This document shows positions 14,749 to 23,892 of a stretch of DNA of 57,390 bases, in pieces (within the stretch, counting starts at the first letter, position 1; every line of letters begins with the position of its first letter). Origin of the DNA: JAVVSR01 sp964604875 (lineage in GTDB: Bacteria > Bacillota > Clostridia > Christensenellales > CAG-917); NCBI GenBank assembly GCA_964604875.1, contig CAZSAC010000003.1, forward strand, positions 1 to 57,390, read 5' to 3'. The translations under genes and the position numbers were made by a program. Below the pieces are notes generated by a model. It was not told the DNA's origin. It worked only from the letters and a program-made list of their open reading frames with translations, and made no database searches.

Positions 14749-16068
14749 ATGAAAGGCTTTAAAGTAATTCTGATATTAATGATTGTTTTTGCGCTTTCCA
14801 CTATCGGCTTATCCATTTGGCTTGGATTTGCCGTAAGTCGAAACGGAAATAATCAAACTCTTTTGGAAAATCAATATCAAAAAGCGTACTATGTGCTCTT
14901 AGACGAAACAAGCGATATGGAAATAAAAATATCCAAGCTGGTGGCGTCAAGTTCATCTAATACACAACGGGAAATGCTATATTCTGTATGGAAAAGTTCT
15001 GAAGTTGCCGCCAACAGTTTGTCGTCGTTATCCTCCCGCGACGCAACCATTACAAGCACAATGCGGTTTATCAATCAAACAGGTGACTTTTCAAAATTTC
15101 TTGCCGATAAAATCAATAAGGGAGAAAATATAAGTTCAGAGCATCTATCCAGCTTGAAAAAAATCCAGTCGATGCTGAAAAAATTTACGCAGGAGCTAAG
15201 CAAAATTCAAGAGGAAATTGCAAAGGGCTATTTATTTTTTGAAAACGTCAATACCGAAAATGACCTATTGGTCACAATTCTCGGCGGAATGAACGAAGCC
15301 TCGGTGGAATATCCTCATTTGATTTACGACGGACCTTTCAGCGACGCTCTTAACGATAAGGAAGTCAAAGGTCTGACGGGAAGCGATATTACCGCTGAGC
15401 AAGGCGCGGAAGAAATCCCTGAAATATTTGCCGACAACGTCGTACAAAACGTGCGTTTTATGGGAGAATGGAGCAGCGATATTGTAACGTTAAACTATGA
15501 AGCCGTAGTAGACGGCAAGTTAACCACAATTCAGCTTGCAAAAAAAGGAGGACAGCTTATCTCTGTCAACGCATATAGAGAAGTCGGTGAATCGACCTTA
15601 AGCGATGAAGAATGTATCAGCCTATGCAAAACTTTTTTAACGCGCAACAAATTTAGCGGTATGGAAGCGGTTTGGGTTTGCAAGGACAACGGAAACTATT
15701 ATATCAACTTTGCCCCGTTGGTTGAAAATACAATCATCTATCCCGACCTAATTAAAATTAAGATTGCCGCAGATAACGGAGATATTTTAGGCTTAGAAGC
15801 TAGAAGTTACGCCTTTAACCATATCGAAAGAACTTTGCCTACGCCCGCTTTATCCGTAAATGAAGCCAAAGACAAGATATCCGTAAAGGGAGAGTCCACC
15901 GCCGGCAGGCTTGCGCTTATCCCCTTTAAAACAAACGAGGAGCTTCTCACTTATGAATTTGAAATCACCTCCGATGGAACTTATTATGTTTATATCGACG
16001 CAAAAACCGGGGAAGAAGTAAATATCTTATATGTAATATCTTCCACCTACGGCGACCTTCTTGTTTAA
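14749..16068 (+). CDS. ypeB: Germination protein YpeB
   Basis: 439 residues with a single N-terminal transmembrane/signal helix (about 5-28), a helical middle part and a C-terminal part with repeated beta-rich PepSY-like segments (for example KDKISVKGES...RLALIPFK and YYVYIDAKTGEEVNILYV). YpeB stabilises SleB in the dormant spore and each protein needs the other. It is last in the spoIIR-sleB-ypeB operon; GAGGTG precedes the start. The length is close to the roughly 450 residues of Bacillus YpeB. Confidence 0.92.
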   Translation: MKGFKVILILMIVFALSTIGLSIWLGFAVSRNGNNQTLLENQYQKAYYVLLDETSDMEIKISKLVASSSSNTQREMLYSVWKSSEVAANSLSSLSSRDATITSTMRFINQTGDFSKFLADKINKGENISSEHLSSLKKIQSMLKKFTQELSKIQEEIAKGYLFFENVNTENDLLVTILGGMNEASVEYPHLIYDGPFSDALNDKEVKGLTGSDITAEQGAEEIPEIFADNVVQNVRFMGEWSSDIVTLNYEAVVDGKLTTIQLAKKGGQLISVNAYREVGESTLSDEECISLCKTFLTRNKFSGMEAVWVCKDNGNYYINFAPLVENTIIYPDLIKIKIAADNGDILGLEARSYAFNHIERTLPTPALSVNEAKDKISVKGESTAGRLALIPFKTNEELLTYEFEITSDGTYYVYIDAKTGEEVNILYVISSTYGDLLV

Positions 16069-16076
16069 AACAAAAA

Positions 16077-16108
16077 AAAACCCCGCAACTTATTCGTTGC
16101 GGGGTTTT
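16077..16108. terminator. Bidirectional intrinsic terminator
   Basis: AAAACCCCGCAAC/GTTGCGGGGTTTT with a 6-nt loop and A/T tracts on both sides, between ypeB and the convergent PrsA-like gene. Confidence 0.9.
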
Positions 16109-16111
16109 GTT

Positions 16112-17941
16112 TTAGCCTTTATTTTCTTCAATCAATTTAACGATTTTTTCAATCTTCTTTTCTTTAAGTTTGATTGCCGAATCCTTATTATCTTTTATAA
16201 ACGCTTGAGACGCGATAGTATAAACGTCATTTTCATTGGCTGTTTTCAATGCGTCAACAAAAATATCTCTAAAAGATTTATCCAGCGTTACTTCACTGCC
16301 ATATCTGCCATAGCTTACAACATAGTCTAAAGGAAGAATGCCGTTTTCCACAGTCAAGGGATTGCCTTCTTTATCAATGGCTTTTTCGTCGTAAGGGATA
16401 TAGCTGACAAACATAATGTGGATACCGTAATCGGTTACGCAATACATTCCTTTGATTTTGTCTTCACGGGAATCGGTTGCGTCGGCTGTAGTATATGTTC
16501 CGAGTCCTTTTTTAATAAGGTCACGTCCTAAGTCGGTAAACTCTATGACGTAATCGGATTTTTCACCATCGGGGGTAATCAAATATCCGTTCCCGCTGTT
16601 TGATATGCCGCTGTTTTCTTTGTCGTACATACCGCTGTCGTCGTTAACCATATAAACCCACTCGGTCGCCTTCTCGCGCAGCGCGGTAAACTTTTGGAAA
16701 TCATTTAGCGTTACGTCTTTGGAAATAGTTTCAAATGACGTAAATATTTCGTCTAAAATGGTTGCAACGGGCACATTTTCTCTTTCATAGGGTTTTGCTG
16801 GGCACTTAGGGTCTTCACATACGGGGTTTTTAGAGTCCTCTGCGTGAGCGGCACATTCTTTGCAATCTTTATAGTCGGGGTCGTACGCCAAGTTTGAAAC
16901 GTTGACTTTAATTTCTTGTGCAAGTAAAGCGCGGTACGCTTTGACGTTTTCATCAGACACGTTGCCTGACGCCGTAAGTTGTTTTAACGCGGCAGTTTGC
17001 TCATCGCTGAATTTCAATAAAATATTGTAAACATAGCCATAGCCCTTTATGGGGTGATATAGCGTGCTTGTCAAACTGCTGGTGATTGATGCGCTATATG
17101 AACTGTTGTTATCTGCGGCAAATGCCTCTTTATTCTTTTTGATATAGCTGTTGTATTCTGCTTCCAATAAAGCGTCGGAAACCGTAAAGCCCTTGGAAAG
17201 AGTGCGTTGCCAGTTAGACAGCATTGCGCTTTCGTAATTCTTATTCAAATAATAATCGTAATCACGATAGTTCTTTTCCAAATCCGATTTCAAATCCGCC
17301 AAAGCTCTCGTGATAAATTTGCTATCCTCGTGACCATAGTCATAACCTTCGTCAAAGAATTTCTTTGTAAATGTATCAACGGTGGCGTCGGGGTCAAACT
17401 TTGCTTCGGCGTCAGCCGGACGAACGGGACGAGGCTCAAGTACGTCCTCTTTTTCTTCGTCTTCTTCTTTATCTTCGTCGTCGGTAACCTCGTCATCCTC
17501 TGTTGCCGCCTCTTTTTCCAACTCTTCCAAAATAGTGTCATACCAAGACTGCATTGTGGTGTTAGTCTCTTTTATCGCGTTGTCGATTTCAGCGGGAGTC
17601 AAAAGATTGACAATATCCGTATCGGAGGAAAGCCCTTTCGCCTTTGCCAACTCGCAACGAACATACAACATAAGCAGTTGACGGTTGGACAAGGATTCAA
17701 CCAATAAATCCACCGTTTCGGTAACGGTGTAGCCATAGTACATTGTATAATAGTAGCCATAGGAATTATACGCTTCGATAATATCGGCTTTGGTCACAGC
17801 TGAGGATAACCCACCATAGTTCACTTCCACCATAACCTGTTTGGAATCACGTTCGTCGTTTTTGGTGATAACATCACAACCGACGCACATCGAAAGCGCG
17901 AAAGCTATTATAAGAAAAATCGCAATTAATTTACCTTTCAT
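16112..17941 (-). CDS. PrsA/SurA-like lipoprotein (putative peptidyl-prolyl isomerase)
   Basis: 609-residue lipoprotein with lipobox CVGC (Cys22). An N-terminal SurA/PrsA-type helical chaperone region (about 40-140) is interrupted by a very acidic stretch (about 142-169). A parvulin-like part lies in the second half (about 430-545, with TDYGIHIMFVSYI). Residues about 357-385 hold five clustered cysteines, unusual for an exported protein. It is expected to help fold secreted proteins. Foldase genes commonly follow mfd in Clostridia. AGGAG precedes the start, and a strong promoter lies at 18014-18042. Confidence 0.7.
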   Translation of the reverse strand: MKGKLIAIFLIIAFALSMCVGCDVITKNDERDSKQVMVEVNYGGLSSAVTKADIIEAYNSYGYYYTMYYGYTVTETVDLLVESLSNRQLLMLYVRCELAKAKGLSSDTDIVNLLTPAEIDNAIKETNTTMQSWYDTILEELEKEAATEDDEVTDDEDKEEDEEKEDVLEPRPVRPADAEAKFDPDATVDTFTKKFFDEGYDYGHEDSKFITRALADLKSDLEKNYRDYDYYLNKNYESAMLSNWQRTLSKGFTVSDALLEAEYNSYIKKNKEAFAADNNSSYSASITSSLTSTLYHPIKGYGYVYNILLKFSDEQTAALKQLTASGNVSDENVKAYRALLAQEIKVNVSNLAYDPDYKDCKECAAHAEDSKNPVCEDPKCPAKPYERENVPVATILDEIFTSFETISKDVTLNDFQKFTALREKATEWVYMVNDDSGMYDKENSGISNSGNGYLITPDGEKSDYVIEFTDLGRDLIKKGLGTYTTADATDSREDKIKGMYCVTDYGIHIMFVSYIPYDEKAIDKEGNPLTVENGILPLDYVVSYGRYGSEVTLDKSFRDIFVDALKTANENDVYTIASQAFIKDNKDSAIKLKEKKIEKIVKLIEENKG

Positions 17942-18013
17942 TTTTATCTCCTACTATAAAATGTGCAATTTTTGCATAACAAAATCTGCCTATTTTATAA
18001 AACTGTATTAATT

Positions 18014-18042
18014 ATTATATAGTATTACAATAATTATGGCAA
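18014..18042 (-). promoter_or_regulatory. Sigma-A promoter of the PrsA-like gene
   Basis: Minus strand -35 TTGCCA (18037-18042), 17-nt spacer, -10 TATAAT (18014-18019). This lies in the gap after mfd, so the foldase is not dependent on the upstream operon. Confidence 0.75.
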
Positions 18043-18094
18043 ACATTTTTTATTAAAATCCGCATTGAAAAGCGCCTTTTGTTTGCCCGATGGT

Positions 18095-21000
18095 TTAAAT
18101 ATCCGCTTTAGCGCAAAATTTTATCATAAGTTGCAAGACTTGTTCGGCGGTTTTTCCCTTGCAATTAAAAAGAAGTTGCGGAGGTATTGTTGCAGTCAGC
18201 ACCACTTCCTTGTCCATATCGGCGACGGTTTTTAGCAAGCTTTCCTGCTTAAATACGTCCGCAGATTCAAAGGCAAAGCCCGCCCCTTTTCTGTTTAATA
18301 CAATTTTTGTCACGCCTATGCGCCCCGCAATACTTTTTATAAGGGCAATATCGATTAAGTTTATCAATGGCGTCGTCGGCGCGCCGTAAATATCCGTCAG
18401 CGTCTCAATAAGCTCATTTCTTTCTTTCAGTGTTCTTACCTCGGAAATTTGCTTATAAATTCTAATTTTATCGCTTTGGCTGACATAGTTTTCGCTGATA
18501 TAGGCGTTACAGTCGATTTTAACCTCAACTTCATTCTTATAGTTGCTCTTTCCGTTTTTGATTTCGTTTACCGTTTCTTCCAACAGCCTTGAATACAAAT
18601 CGTAACCAACCTTTTCTATATGTCCGTGTTGCTCCGCCCCCAAAAAACTGCCGGCCCCTCGAATTTCCAAATCCCTCAAGGATATTTTAAACCCGCTTCC
18701 AAATTCCGCAAATTCCGAAAGCGCAGTTAAGCGTTGTACGGCTTGCTCGGACAAAACCTTGCCTTGCCGAGTGGTAAAATATGCGTGCGCCAAAGCTCCG
18801 CCTCGTCCGACGCGTCCCCGTAACTGATAAAGTTGCGACAAACCGAATTTGTCTGCGTCAATTACAAAAAGCGTATTTGCGTCAGGTAAATCAATACCGT
18901 TTTCTATAATGGTTGTGGCAACCAATATATCTGCGTCACGCTGATAAAACGCCGTCATTTTTAAGTCTAACTCGCTTGTGGGCATCTGCCCGTGAGCAAC
19001 GATAATGCGCGCGTTGCTGTTTAATATCTCGCGGATTTTTTGGGCAAATTCGTCAATGGTTTCCACATAATTGTATAGCACGAAAACCTGTCCGCCCCTT
19101 GCAAGCTCTCTTGTTAAGGCGTCTTTTAAAATTGCGTCGCTGTATTCTAAAACATAGTTTTGCACGGGTAGTCGGTTTTTGGGCGGAGTTTCCAACAAGG
19201 ATATATCCCTAACCCCCGATAACGCAAGGTTTAGCGTTCTTGGAATCGGCGTGGCGGTCAACGTCAGCACGTTTACGTCTCGCTTTAAATTTTTAAGTTT
19301 TTCCTTATGCTCAACGCCAAAACGCTGTTCCTCGTCTAAAACCAACAAGCCTAAATCGTGGAATACGACGTCCTTGCTAAGCAATCTGTGCGTTGCAACA
19401 ACTATACTCACCGTGCCTGTTTTCAAGCCCTCTAATACTGTTTTGATTTCCGCAGGCGACTGAAACCTTGAAAGAAGCTTTATATTTATGCCAAACCCCT
19501 CAAGCCTTGCTTGAAGCGTATTGAAATGCTGTTTTGCCAAAATTGTCGTCGGCGCCAGTATTGCCGCCTGTCTGTTTTCAATTATGGTTTTAAACATCGC
19601 GCGGAAAGCCACTTCCGTTTTACCATATCCGACGTCTCCGCATACAAGCCTGTCCATAAGACGTCCTTTTTCCATATCCGATTTTATTTCTGCAACTGCA
19701 GTGGCTTGGTCATCGGTAAGTTCAAACTCAAATTTATCCTCAAATTCTTTCTGCCACGCCGTATCGGGCGGATAGATGTGTCCCTTTTGCTTTTCCCGTT
19801 CGGAATAAAGCTGCAACAAGTCTATGGCGAGTTTTTTAACCGACTGCTTTACCTTTTCTTTGGTTTTTGCAAACTCCTTGCCGCCGATTTTGTTTAAGCG
19901 TGGCGTTTCACCGCCCGTAAACTTGGACAACATATCCATTTGGTCAATCGGCACGTATAATTTATCGCCGTCTTTATACCGCAAAACCACAAAATCTTTT
20001 ATAATCCCTGCGGCATTAAGCTTTTCCGTTCCCTCACAATAGCCAATCCCGTGGACGGTATGGACAACATAGTCGCCGGCTTTTATTTGAACGGTCTCTC
20101 TTTTTGGTTTTGAAAATCCTCTTCTGTTTCTGTTTTTCCCAAACAGTTCTTCCGTACCCAAAACCACAAGCTTTGCATTATGATATATAAAGCCCGTGCT
20201 GATATTTAGCGTGGTTGCCGACACGCCTCCCGAAAGCTCGTCTGTTACATAAACCATTACTCCGTTTTGCTTTAAGCTATCGGCGACGGTGTTGGCTCGG
20301 CTTAAATCGGTGCAACACAAAATCACACGGTAATTGTTGTATATGAAATTTTTTAAATCAACTACAAGCGCGTTATTATCCAAATAATACCTAGTCATCG
20401 CTTGGCTTCTGAACGCGAACTGCGCCTTGGCTTCAAAGATAGGATTCAGCGAGGTAAGCTGTTGAAAAGCAAGACGACGAAACAGCGTAGATTGCGCAAA
20501 TATTTCGTTTTTGGAAATTATAGAGTTTTTATGCTTTTCCAAAGCAGAATTTCCTTCAGTCAAGCTTTTGACACGGCTAAAATGCTCTTTTATCAGCAAA
20601 TCGAGCTTATCGGATAAAATCTTTGGTTCATCGAAAATGACAACGGCGTTATCCGGAAGGTAGTCGAAAACCGTTGACAAATTATCCATAAACGGAAGCG
20701 CCCAAATCAAGGTATAATCATTGGGATTATTTTCAAGCTTAGCAATAATATCGGCAATAATTTCCGCAACATAGCCGTCGGCTTTAATGCGTGACAGCTT
20801 TTTGATAACCTCTTTAGCCTCGTCGTCCGACAACAGAATATCCGACGACGGCGGAATAATCACGCTTTCCAAAACCTCAATGCTTTCCATAGAATCGGCG
20901 TCAAAAGCTTTTATGGTTTCGATTATCGTATCAAAAAAGTTTATGCGAATCGGGTTTGAAAACGACAACGGATAGATGTCTAAAATATCTCCTCTAATGC

Positions 21001-21538
21001 TGAAGCTTCCCTTTTCTTTTGCCATTTCAGCTCGGGAATAACCGCCTCGAACAAGCTTTGCAATTATGTCGGATATTTCATATTCAAAATCTTTTTTAAG
21101 CGTCAACAAGCTCGCCTTAAACGATTTTGCGTTGGGCAAATATTGCAAAAGCGCTTCCGCAGGTATTACCGTAATATCGGCTTGCAAAGCGCAAAGCTTG
21201 GATAACGCGTCTATACGTTTTGCCGTGTTTTCTATGGAATACGCCGCGCGGTGAATAAGCAAATCGTCCTTCTCTGCCAAAAGCGCAACCCGCTCGCCTG
21301 CGTAGCCTTGAAACTTTTCATATGCGTCGGCTGCTGCAAGACGGTCTAGCGCGATATACAAAACCGGCGCGTCCAAAGCGGAGCTAACGTGTATTTTCGC
21401 GCCTGAAGCAAGCGAAAACGCCGTGGTTGGTTTCCCACCCCGTACTGCGTCATAGAGTTTTTTAAAGTCTCCGCCAATATTATTAAGCTGTAAAAAATCG
21501 TTCAATTTATGCTTCCGCCTTTCGGCAAGTAGAGTCAC
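18095..21538 (-). CDS. mfd: Transcription-repair coupling factor Mfd
   Basis: 1147 residues. The N-terminal part is the UvrB-like damage module, followed by the RNA-polymerase-interaction domain (about 470-545, DYVVHTVHGIGYCEG...), then the RecG-like translocase with Walker A GDVGYGKT (about 634-641), DEEQRFG (about 735) and RGRVGRGG, and a C-terminal TRCF domain. Mfd removes stalled RNA polymerase and recruits UvrA. The start is GTG, read inside GTGA, overlapping the stop codon of pth by 3 bp; the pth-mfd order is conserved in Firmicutes. Confidence 0.97.
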   Translation of the reverse strand: MTLLAERRKHKLNDFLQLNNIGGDFKKLYDAVRGGKPTTAFSLASGAKIHVSSALDAPVLYIALDRLAAADAYEKFQGYAGERVALLAEKDDLLIHRAAYSIENTAKRIDALSKLCALQADITVIPAEALLQYLPNAKSFKASLLTLKKDFEYEISDIIAKLVRGGYSRAEMAKEKGSFSIRGDILDIYPLSFSNPIRINFFDTIIETIKAFDADSMESIEVLESVIIPPSSDILLSDDEAKEVIKKLSRIKADGYVAEIIADIIAKLENNPNDYTLIWALPFMDNLSTVFDYLPDNAVVIFDEPKILSDKLDLLIKEHFSRVKSLTEGNSALEKHKNSIISKNEIFAQSTLFRRLAFQQLTSLNPIFEAKAQFAFRSQAMTRYYLDNNALVVDLKNFIYNNYRVILCCTDLSRANTVADSLKQNGVMVYVTDELSGGVSATTLNISTGFIYHNAKLVVLGTEELFGKNRNRRGFSKPKRETVQIKAGDYVVHTVHGIGYCEGTEKLNAAGIIKDFVVLRYKDGDKLYVPIDQMDMLSKFTGGETPRLNKIGGKEFAKTKEKVKQSVKKLAIDLLQLYSEREKQKGHIYPPDTAWQKEFEDKFEFELTDDQATAVAEIKSDMEKGRLMDRLVCGDVGYGKTEVAFRAMFKTIIENRQAAILAPTTILAKQHFNTLQARLEGFGINIKLLSRFQSPAEIKTVLEGLKTGTVSIVVATHRLLSKDVVFHDLGLLVLDEEQRFGVEHKEKLKNLKRDVNVLTLTATPIPRTLNLALSGVRDISLLETPPKNRLPVQNYVLEYSDAILKDALTRELARGGQVFVLYNYVETIDEFAQKIREILNSNARIIVAHGQMPTSELDLKMTAFYQRDADILVATTIIENGIDLPDANTLFVIDADKFGLSQLYQLRGRVGRGGALAHAYFTTRQGKVLSEQAVQRLTALSEFAEFGSGFKISLRDLEIRGAGSFLGAEQHGHIEKVGYDLYSRLLEETVNEIKNGKSNYKNEVEVKIDCNAYISENYVSQSDKIRIYKQISEVRTLKERNELIETLTDIYGAPTTPLINLIDIALIKSIAGRIGVTKIVLNRKGAGFAFESADVFKQESLLKTVADMDKEVVLTATIPPQLLFNCKGKTAEQVLQLMIKFCAKADI

Positions 21539-22095
21539 TTATTGTATTGTTGCATAACCTTTTCAAAGTCGTTGGAGCGGATATAATCCATCAACGCTTC
21601 TGCGGCGCGCTCGGTGGAGTTTTCCAAAAGCTTTTTATTTTCGCCCGAGATTTTGGCAAGCACAACATTCATCAAAGGTATCTCTCCGTGGTCAAACCCT
21701 ATGCCCACTCTAATCCGCTTAAAATCCTTTCCGCCGATACATTCTACAATATTTTTCATACCGTTGTGCGTACCGCCGCTTCCTTCCTGTCGGAGTCTCA
21801 GCGTCCCAATCGGAATATCGACATCGTCGTAAACCAGAACCAAATCCTCGTGCGTGGCGTGATATTTCCCCAACAGCTCCCTCGCCGATTCACCTGATAA
21901 GTTCATATATGTAGTGGGTTTAGCCAAAACAAGTTTTTTGCCGTCAACATACGTTACGGCAGTTTTAGCGTTGCATTCTGTCGTATTAAACCTTATATTT
22001 AGCATTTTTGCCAGCTTGTCCACTACGCAAAACCCCAAATTATGATAGGTGTTTTTATAGTTTAAGCCAACGTTTCCCAACCCGATAATAATCAT
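21535..22095 (-). CDS. pth: Peptidyl-tRNA hydrolase
   Basis: 186-residue cytosolic enzyme that frees tRNA from stalled peptidyl-tRNA. The N-terminal IIGLGNVG, the catalytic His in NTYHNLGF, and GSGGTHNGMKNI are the Pth signatures. The C-terminus is normal. A modest AAGGT precedes the ATG. It lies 47 nt after tadA and is coupled to mfd through GTGA. Confidence 0.96.
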   Translation of the reverse strand: MIIIGLGNVGLNYKNTYHNLGFCVVDKLAKMLNIRFNTTECNAKTAVTYVDGKKLVLAKPTTYMNLSGESARELLGKYHATHEDLVLVYDDVDIPIGTLRLRQEGSGGTHNGMKNIVECIGGKDFKRIRVGIGFDHGEIPLMNVVLAKISGENKKLLENSTERAAEALMDYIRSNDFEKVMQQYNK

Positions 22096-22142
22096 ATGTT
22101 ACCTTTGCATTAGTCATTATACACGAAAAAGCTGATTTTGTA

Positions 22143-22592
22143 TCATTTTTTACGCTTTTGTTTAAAGTAGTTTGATAAAAGTTCGGCGCATTCTTTTTCC
22201 ATAATTCCACCCTGAACCTTGCATCGGTGGTTAAACCTTTCGTCTTCAGGCAGATTATACAGCGTTCCGCAACAGCCCGCCTTGGGGTCGTACGCGCCAA
22301 AATATATGCCGTCAATTCTGCTGTTTATCAACGCGCCAGCGCACATAGGGCAAGGCTCCAGAGTTACATAAATATCGCAACCGTGCAAACGCCAGTTCCC
22401 CACTTTTTTTACAGCTTGTTGTATGGCAATAATTTCTGCGTGGGCAACGGCGCAATCCTTTGTTTCTTTTTTGTTGTGGGCGCGCGCAATTATTTCGCCG
22501 TCCTTAACAATGACCGCGCCTATCGGCACCTCGTCGTATTTTAAACCCTTTACCGCAATTTTAATGGCTTGCGTCATAAATTTTTCTTCCAT
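22143..22592 (-). CDS. tadA: tRNA-specific adenosine deaminase
   Basis: 149-residue zinc deaminase that turns adenosine-34 of tRNA-Arg(ACG) into inosine. The zinc and catalytic motif is complete: HAEIIAIQQA with catalytic Glu, and PCPMCAGAL with both zinc cysteines. The start is preceded by AGGAAAG. Its first 19 bp overlap the 3' end of the M14 peptidase gene upstream, indicating coupled translation. Confidence 0.95.
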   Translation of the reverse strand: MEEKFMTQAIKIAVKGLKYDEVPIGAVIVKDGEIIARAHNKKETKDCAVAHAEIIAIQQAVKKVGNWRLHGCDIYVTLEPCPMCAGALINSRIDGIYFGAYDPKAGCCGTLYNLPEDERFNHRCKVQGGIMEKECAELLSNYFKQKRKK

Positions 22593-23398
22593 ATTATCTT
22601 TCCTGCTTCCTCCAACAGCTTTGGAACATCGGCGTTTTCTTTTAGTATTGTATCGTACGCTTCATCAGGCAAAGGGTGAGAATAGGCGTCGTCGCCAACC
22701 TCTATCGTCAGCCCTAAACCAAATCCCTTGTTTACAAACCAATCCTTATATCCGCCCGAGCTGGTTACGCTTTCCGTAAGCGGATAGCCCGTTATTTCAG
22801 AAAACCTTTTTGCCAAATCGGCGTACGGATTTAAGCCCTTAAAGCCTTGATAAATTACGTTGCCTTTAGCGTGATAGCTTATTGATACGCAAAAGCGGTA
22901 TTTTTTTGTCAAGTTCACAAGCGCGACGGTTTCGGGCTCGCTTTCGGGATATTGCCCGATGTAGTTTTCAAAGCAAGGATAAGTTATATTTTTATCTCCG
23001 CCGCCCCAGTCTGCATCGAAATTAACATTGTTATCGACAGCCCTGCCGTTGGCTTTCCAAAGCTCAAAATTTGCGCTTTTGTTGACGTCTAGCAAAAACC
23101 TGCGGTATTCCTGCGGTACGCTGTCCACACCTTTGCAAGCAAGCTCCACTCCGTCGGGGTTTACCATAGGGACAAAGCATATCGCTTCTCCCTCGTGCTT
23201 TATTGCCAAATCCAAAACCAGCCTCGAGGTAATATTTTCCCGCGCGTGTATTCCGCCGTGAATAAGCGTTTTGGGGTTATCACCTCCCACAAAAACCGCA
23301 AATATCGGCCGATTAAAAAAACTGTTTCCGATTACCTCAATTTTTGCATGACCACCCAAAGCCTTCAGTCCGTTTTTAAGTTGCTCAAAATCAAACAT
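22574..23398 (-). CDS. M14-family zinc carboxypeptidase, cytoplasmic
   Basis: 274 residues without a signal peptide. The zinc ligands are His51 and Glu54 in HARE and His176 in SYHAKG, and the catalytic Glu is Glu233 in LTIEVG. NPDGVE and the RAVDNNVNFDADW block (substrate Asn/Arg region) fit the gamma-D-glutamyl-diamino acid endopeptidase branch (MpaA/YqgT type), so muropeptide recycling is likely. No ribosome-binding site is evident near the ATG. It lies 23 nt after rlmH and overlaps tadA. Confidence 0.85.
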   Translation of the reverse strand: MFDFEQLKNGLKALGGHAKIEVIGNSFFNRPIFAVFVGGDNPKTLIHGGIHARENITSRLVLDLAIKHEGEAICFVPMVNPDGVELACKGVDSVPQEYRRFLLDVNKSANFELWKANGRAVDNNVNFDADWGGGDKNITYPCFENYIGQYPESEPETVALVNLTKKYRFCVSISYHAKGNVIYQGFKGLNPYADLAKRFSEITGYPLTESVTSSGGYKDWFVNKGFGLGLTIEVGDDAYSHPLPDEAYDTILKENADVPKLLEEAGKIIWKKNL

Positions 23399-23421
23399 AT
23401 ATTTTAGTATATGCTTTTATT

Positions 23422-23892
23422 TTATTTATGGTAAGGCAAGTTATTGTTTATCGCCAACGCCCTATAAATCTGCTCTGATAAAATAACTCTCATAAGCTGA
23501 TGCGGATAGGTGACTCTCCCAAACGATATGCGCTTGTCCACTTTATTATATACTTCTTCGGACAATCCGTTTGAGCCTCCGATTATAAAGCTGATTTCCG
23601 AAACGCCCTCGGCGCATTTTTTATCCACCACCTGCGCAAGCCCCTCGCTTGAAACCAACTCGCCATCTATTGCCGTTGCGATACAAAAGCCTTTCATTTT
23701 GGATAAAATAGCTTTCCCCTCTTGAGTTTGACTAAGCTTTATTGCCGAATCCGACTGAGCCTTTGGCGGAAACTCGGCGCACTCGATTATTTGGATTTCT
23801 GCAAATCTTGAAATTCTTTTTGCATATTCTTCTATAGCGTCGATAAAATATTTCTCTTTGATTTTTCCAACCGCAATAATATTTATCCTCAT
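23422..23892 (-). CDS. rlmH: 23S rRNA pseudouridine-1915 N3-methyltransferase
   Basis: 156-residue SPOUT methyltransferase acting on the intact ribosome. The start MRINIIAVGKIKEKY is the family N-terminus, FIIGGSNGL is the trefoil-knot SAM site, and the C-terminus ends in YHK as usual. The frame is open further upstream, but that part has no homology and lies in the CPBP gene. The ATG overlaps the stop of the preceding gene (ATGA). Confidence 0.96.
   Translation of the reverse strand: MRINIIAVGKIKEKYFIDAIEEYAKRISRFAEIQIIECAEFPPKAQSDSAIKLSQTQEGKAILSKMKGFCIATAIDGELVSSEGLAQVVDKKCAEGVSEISFIIGGSNGLSEEVYNKVDKRISFGRVTYPHQLMRVILSEQIYRALAINNNLPYHK

Noticed and set aside
17382..17707. Plus-strand frames opposite the PrsA-like gene
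   Set aside because: They are Ser/Phe-rich shadows of the acidic GAA/GAC-rich stretch on the minus strand.
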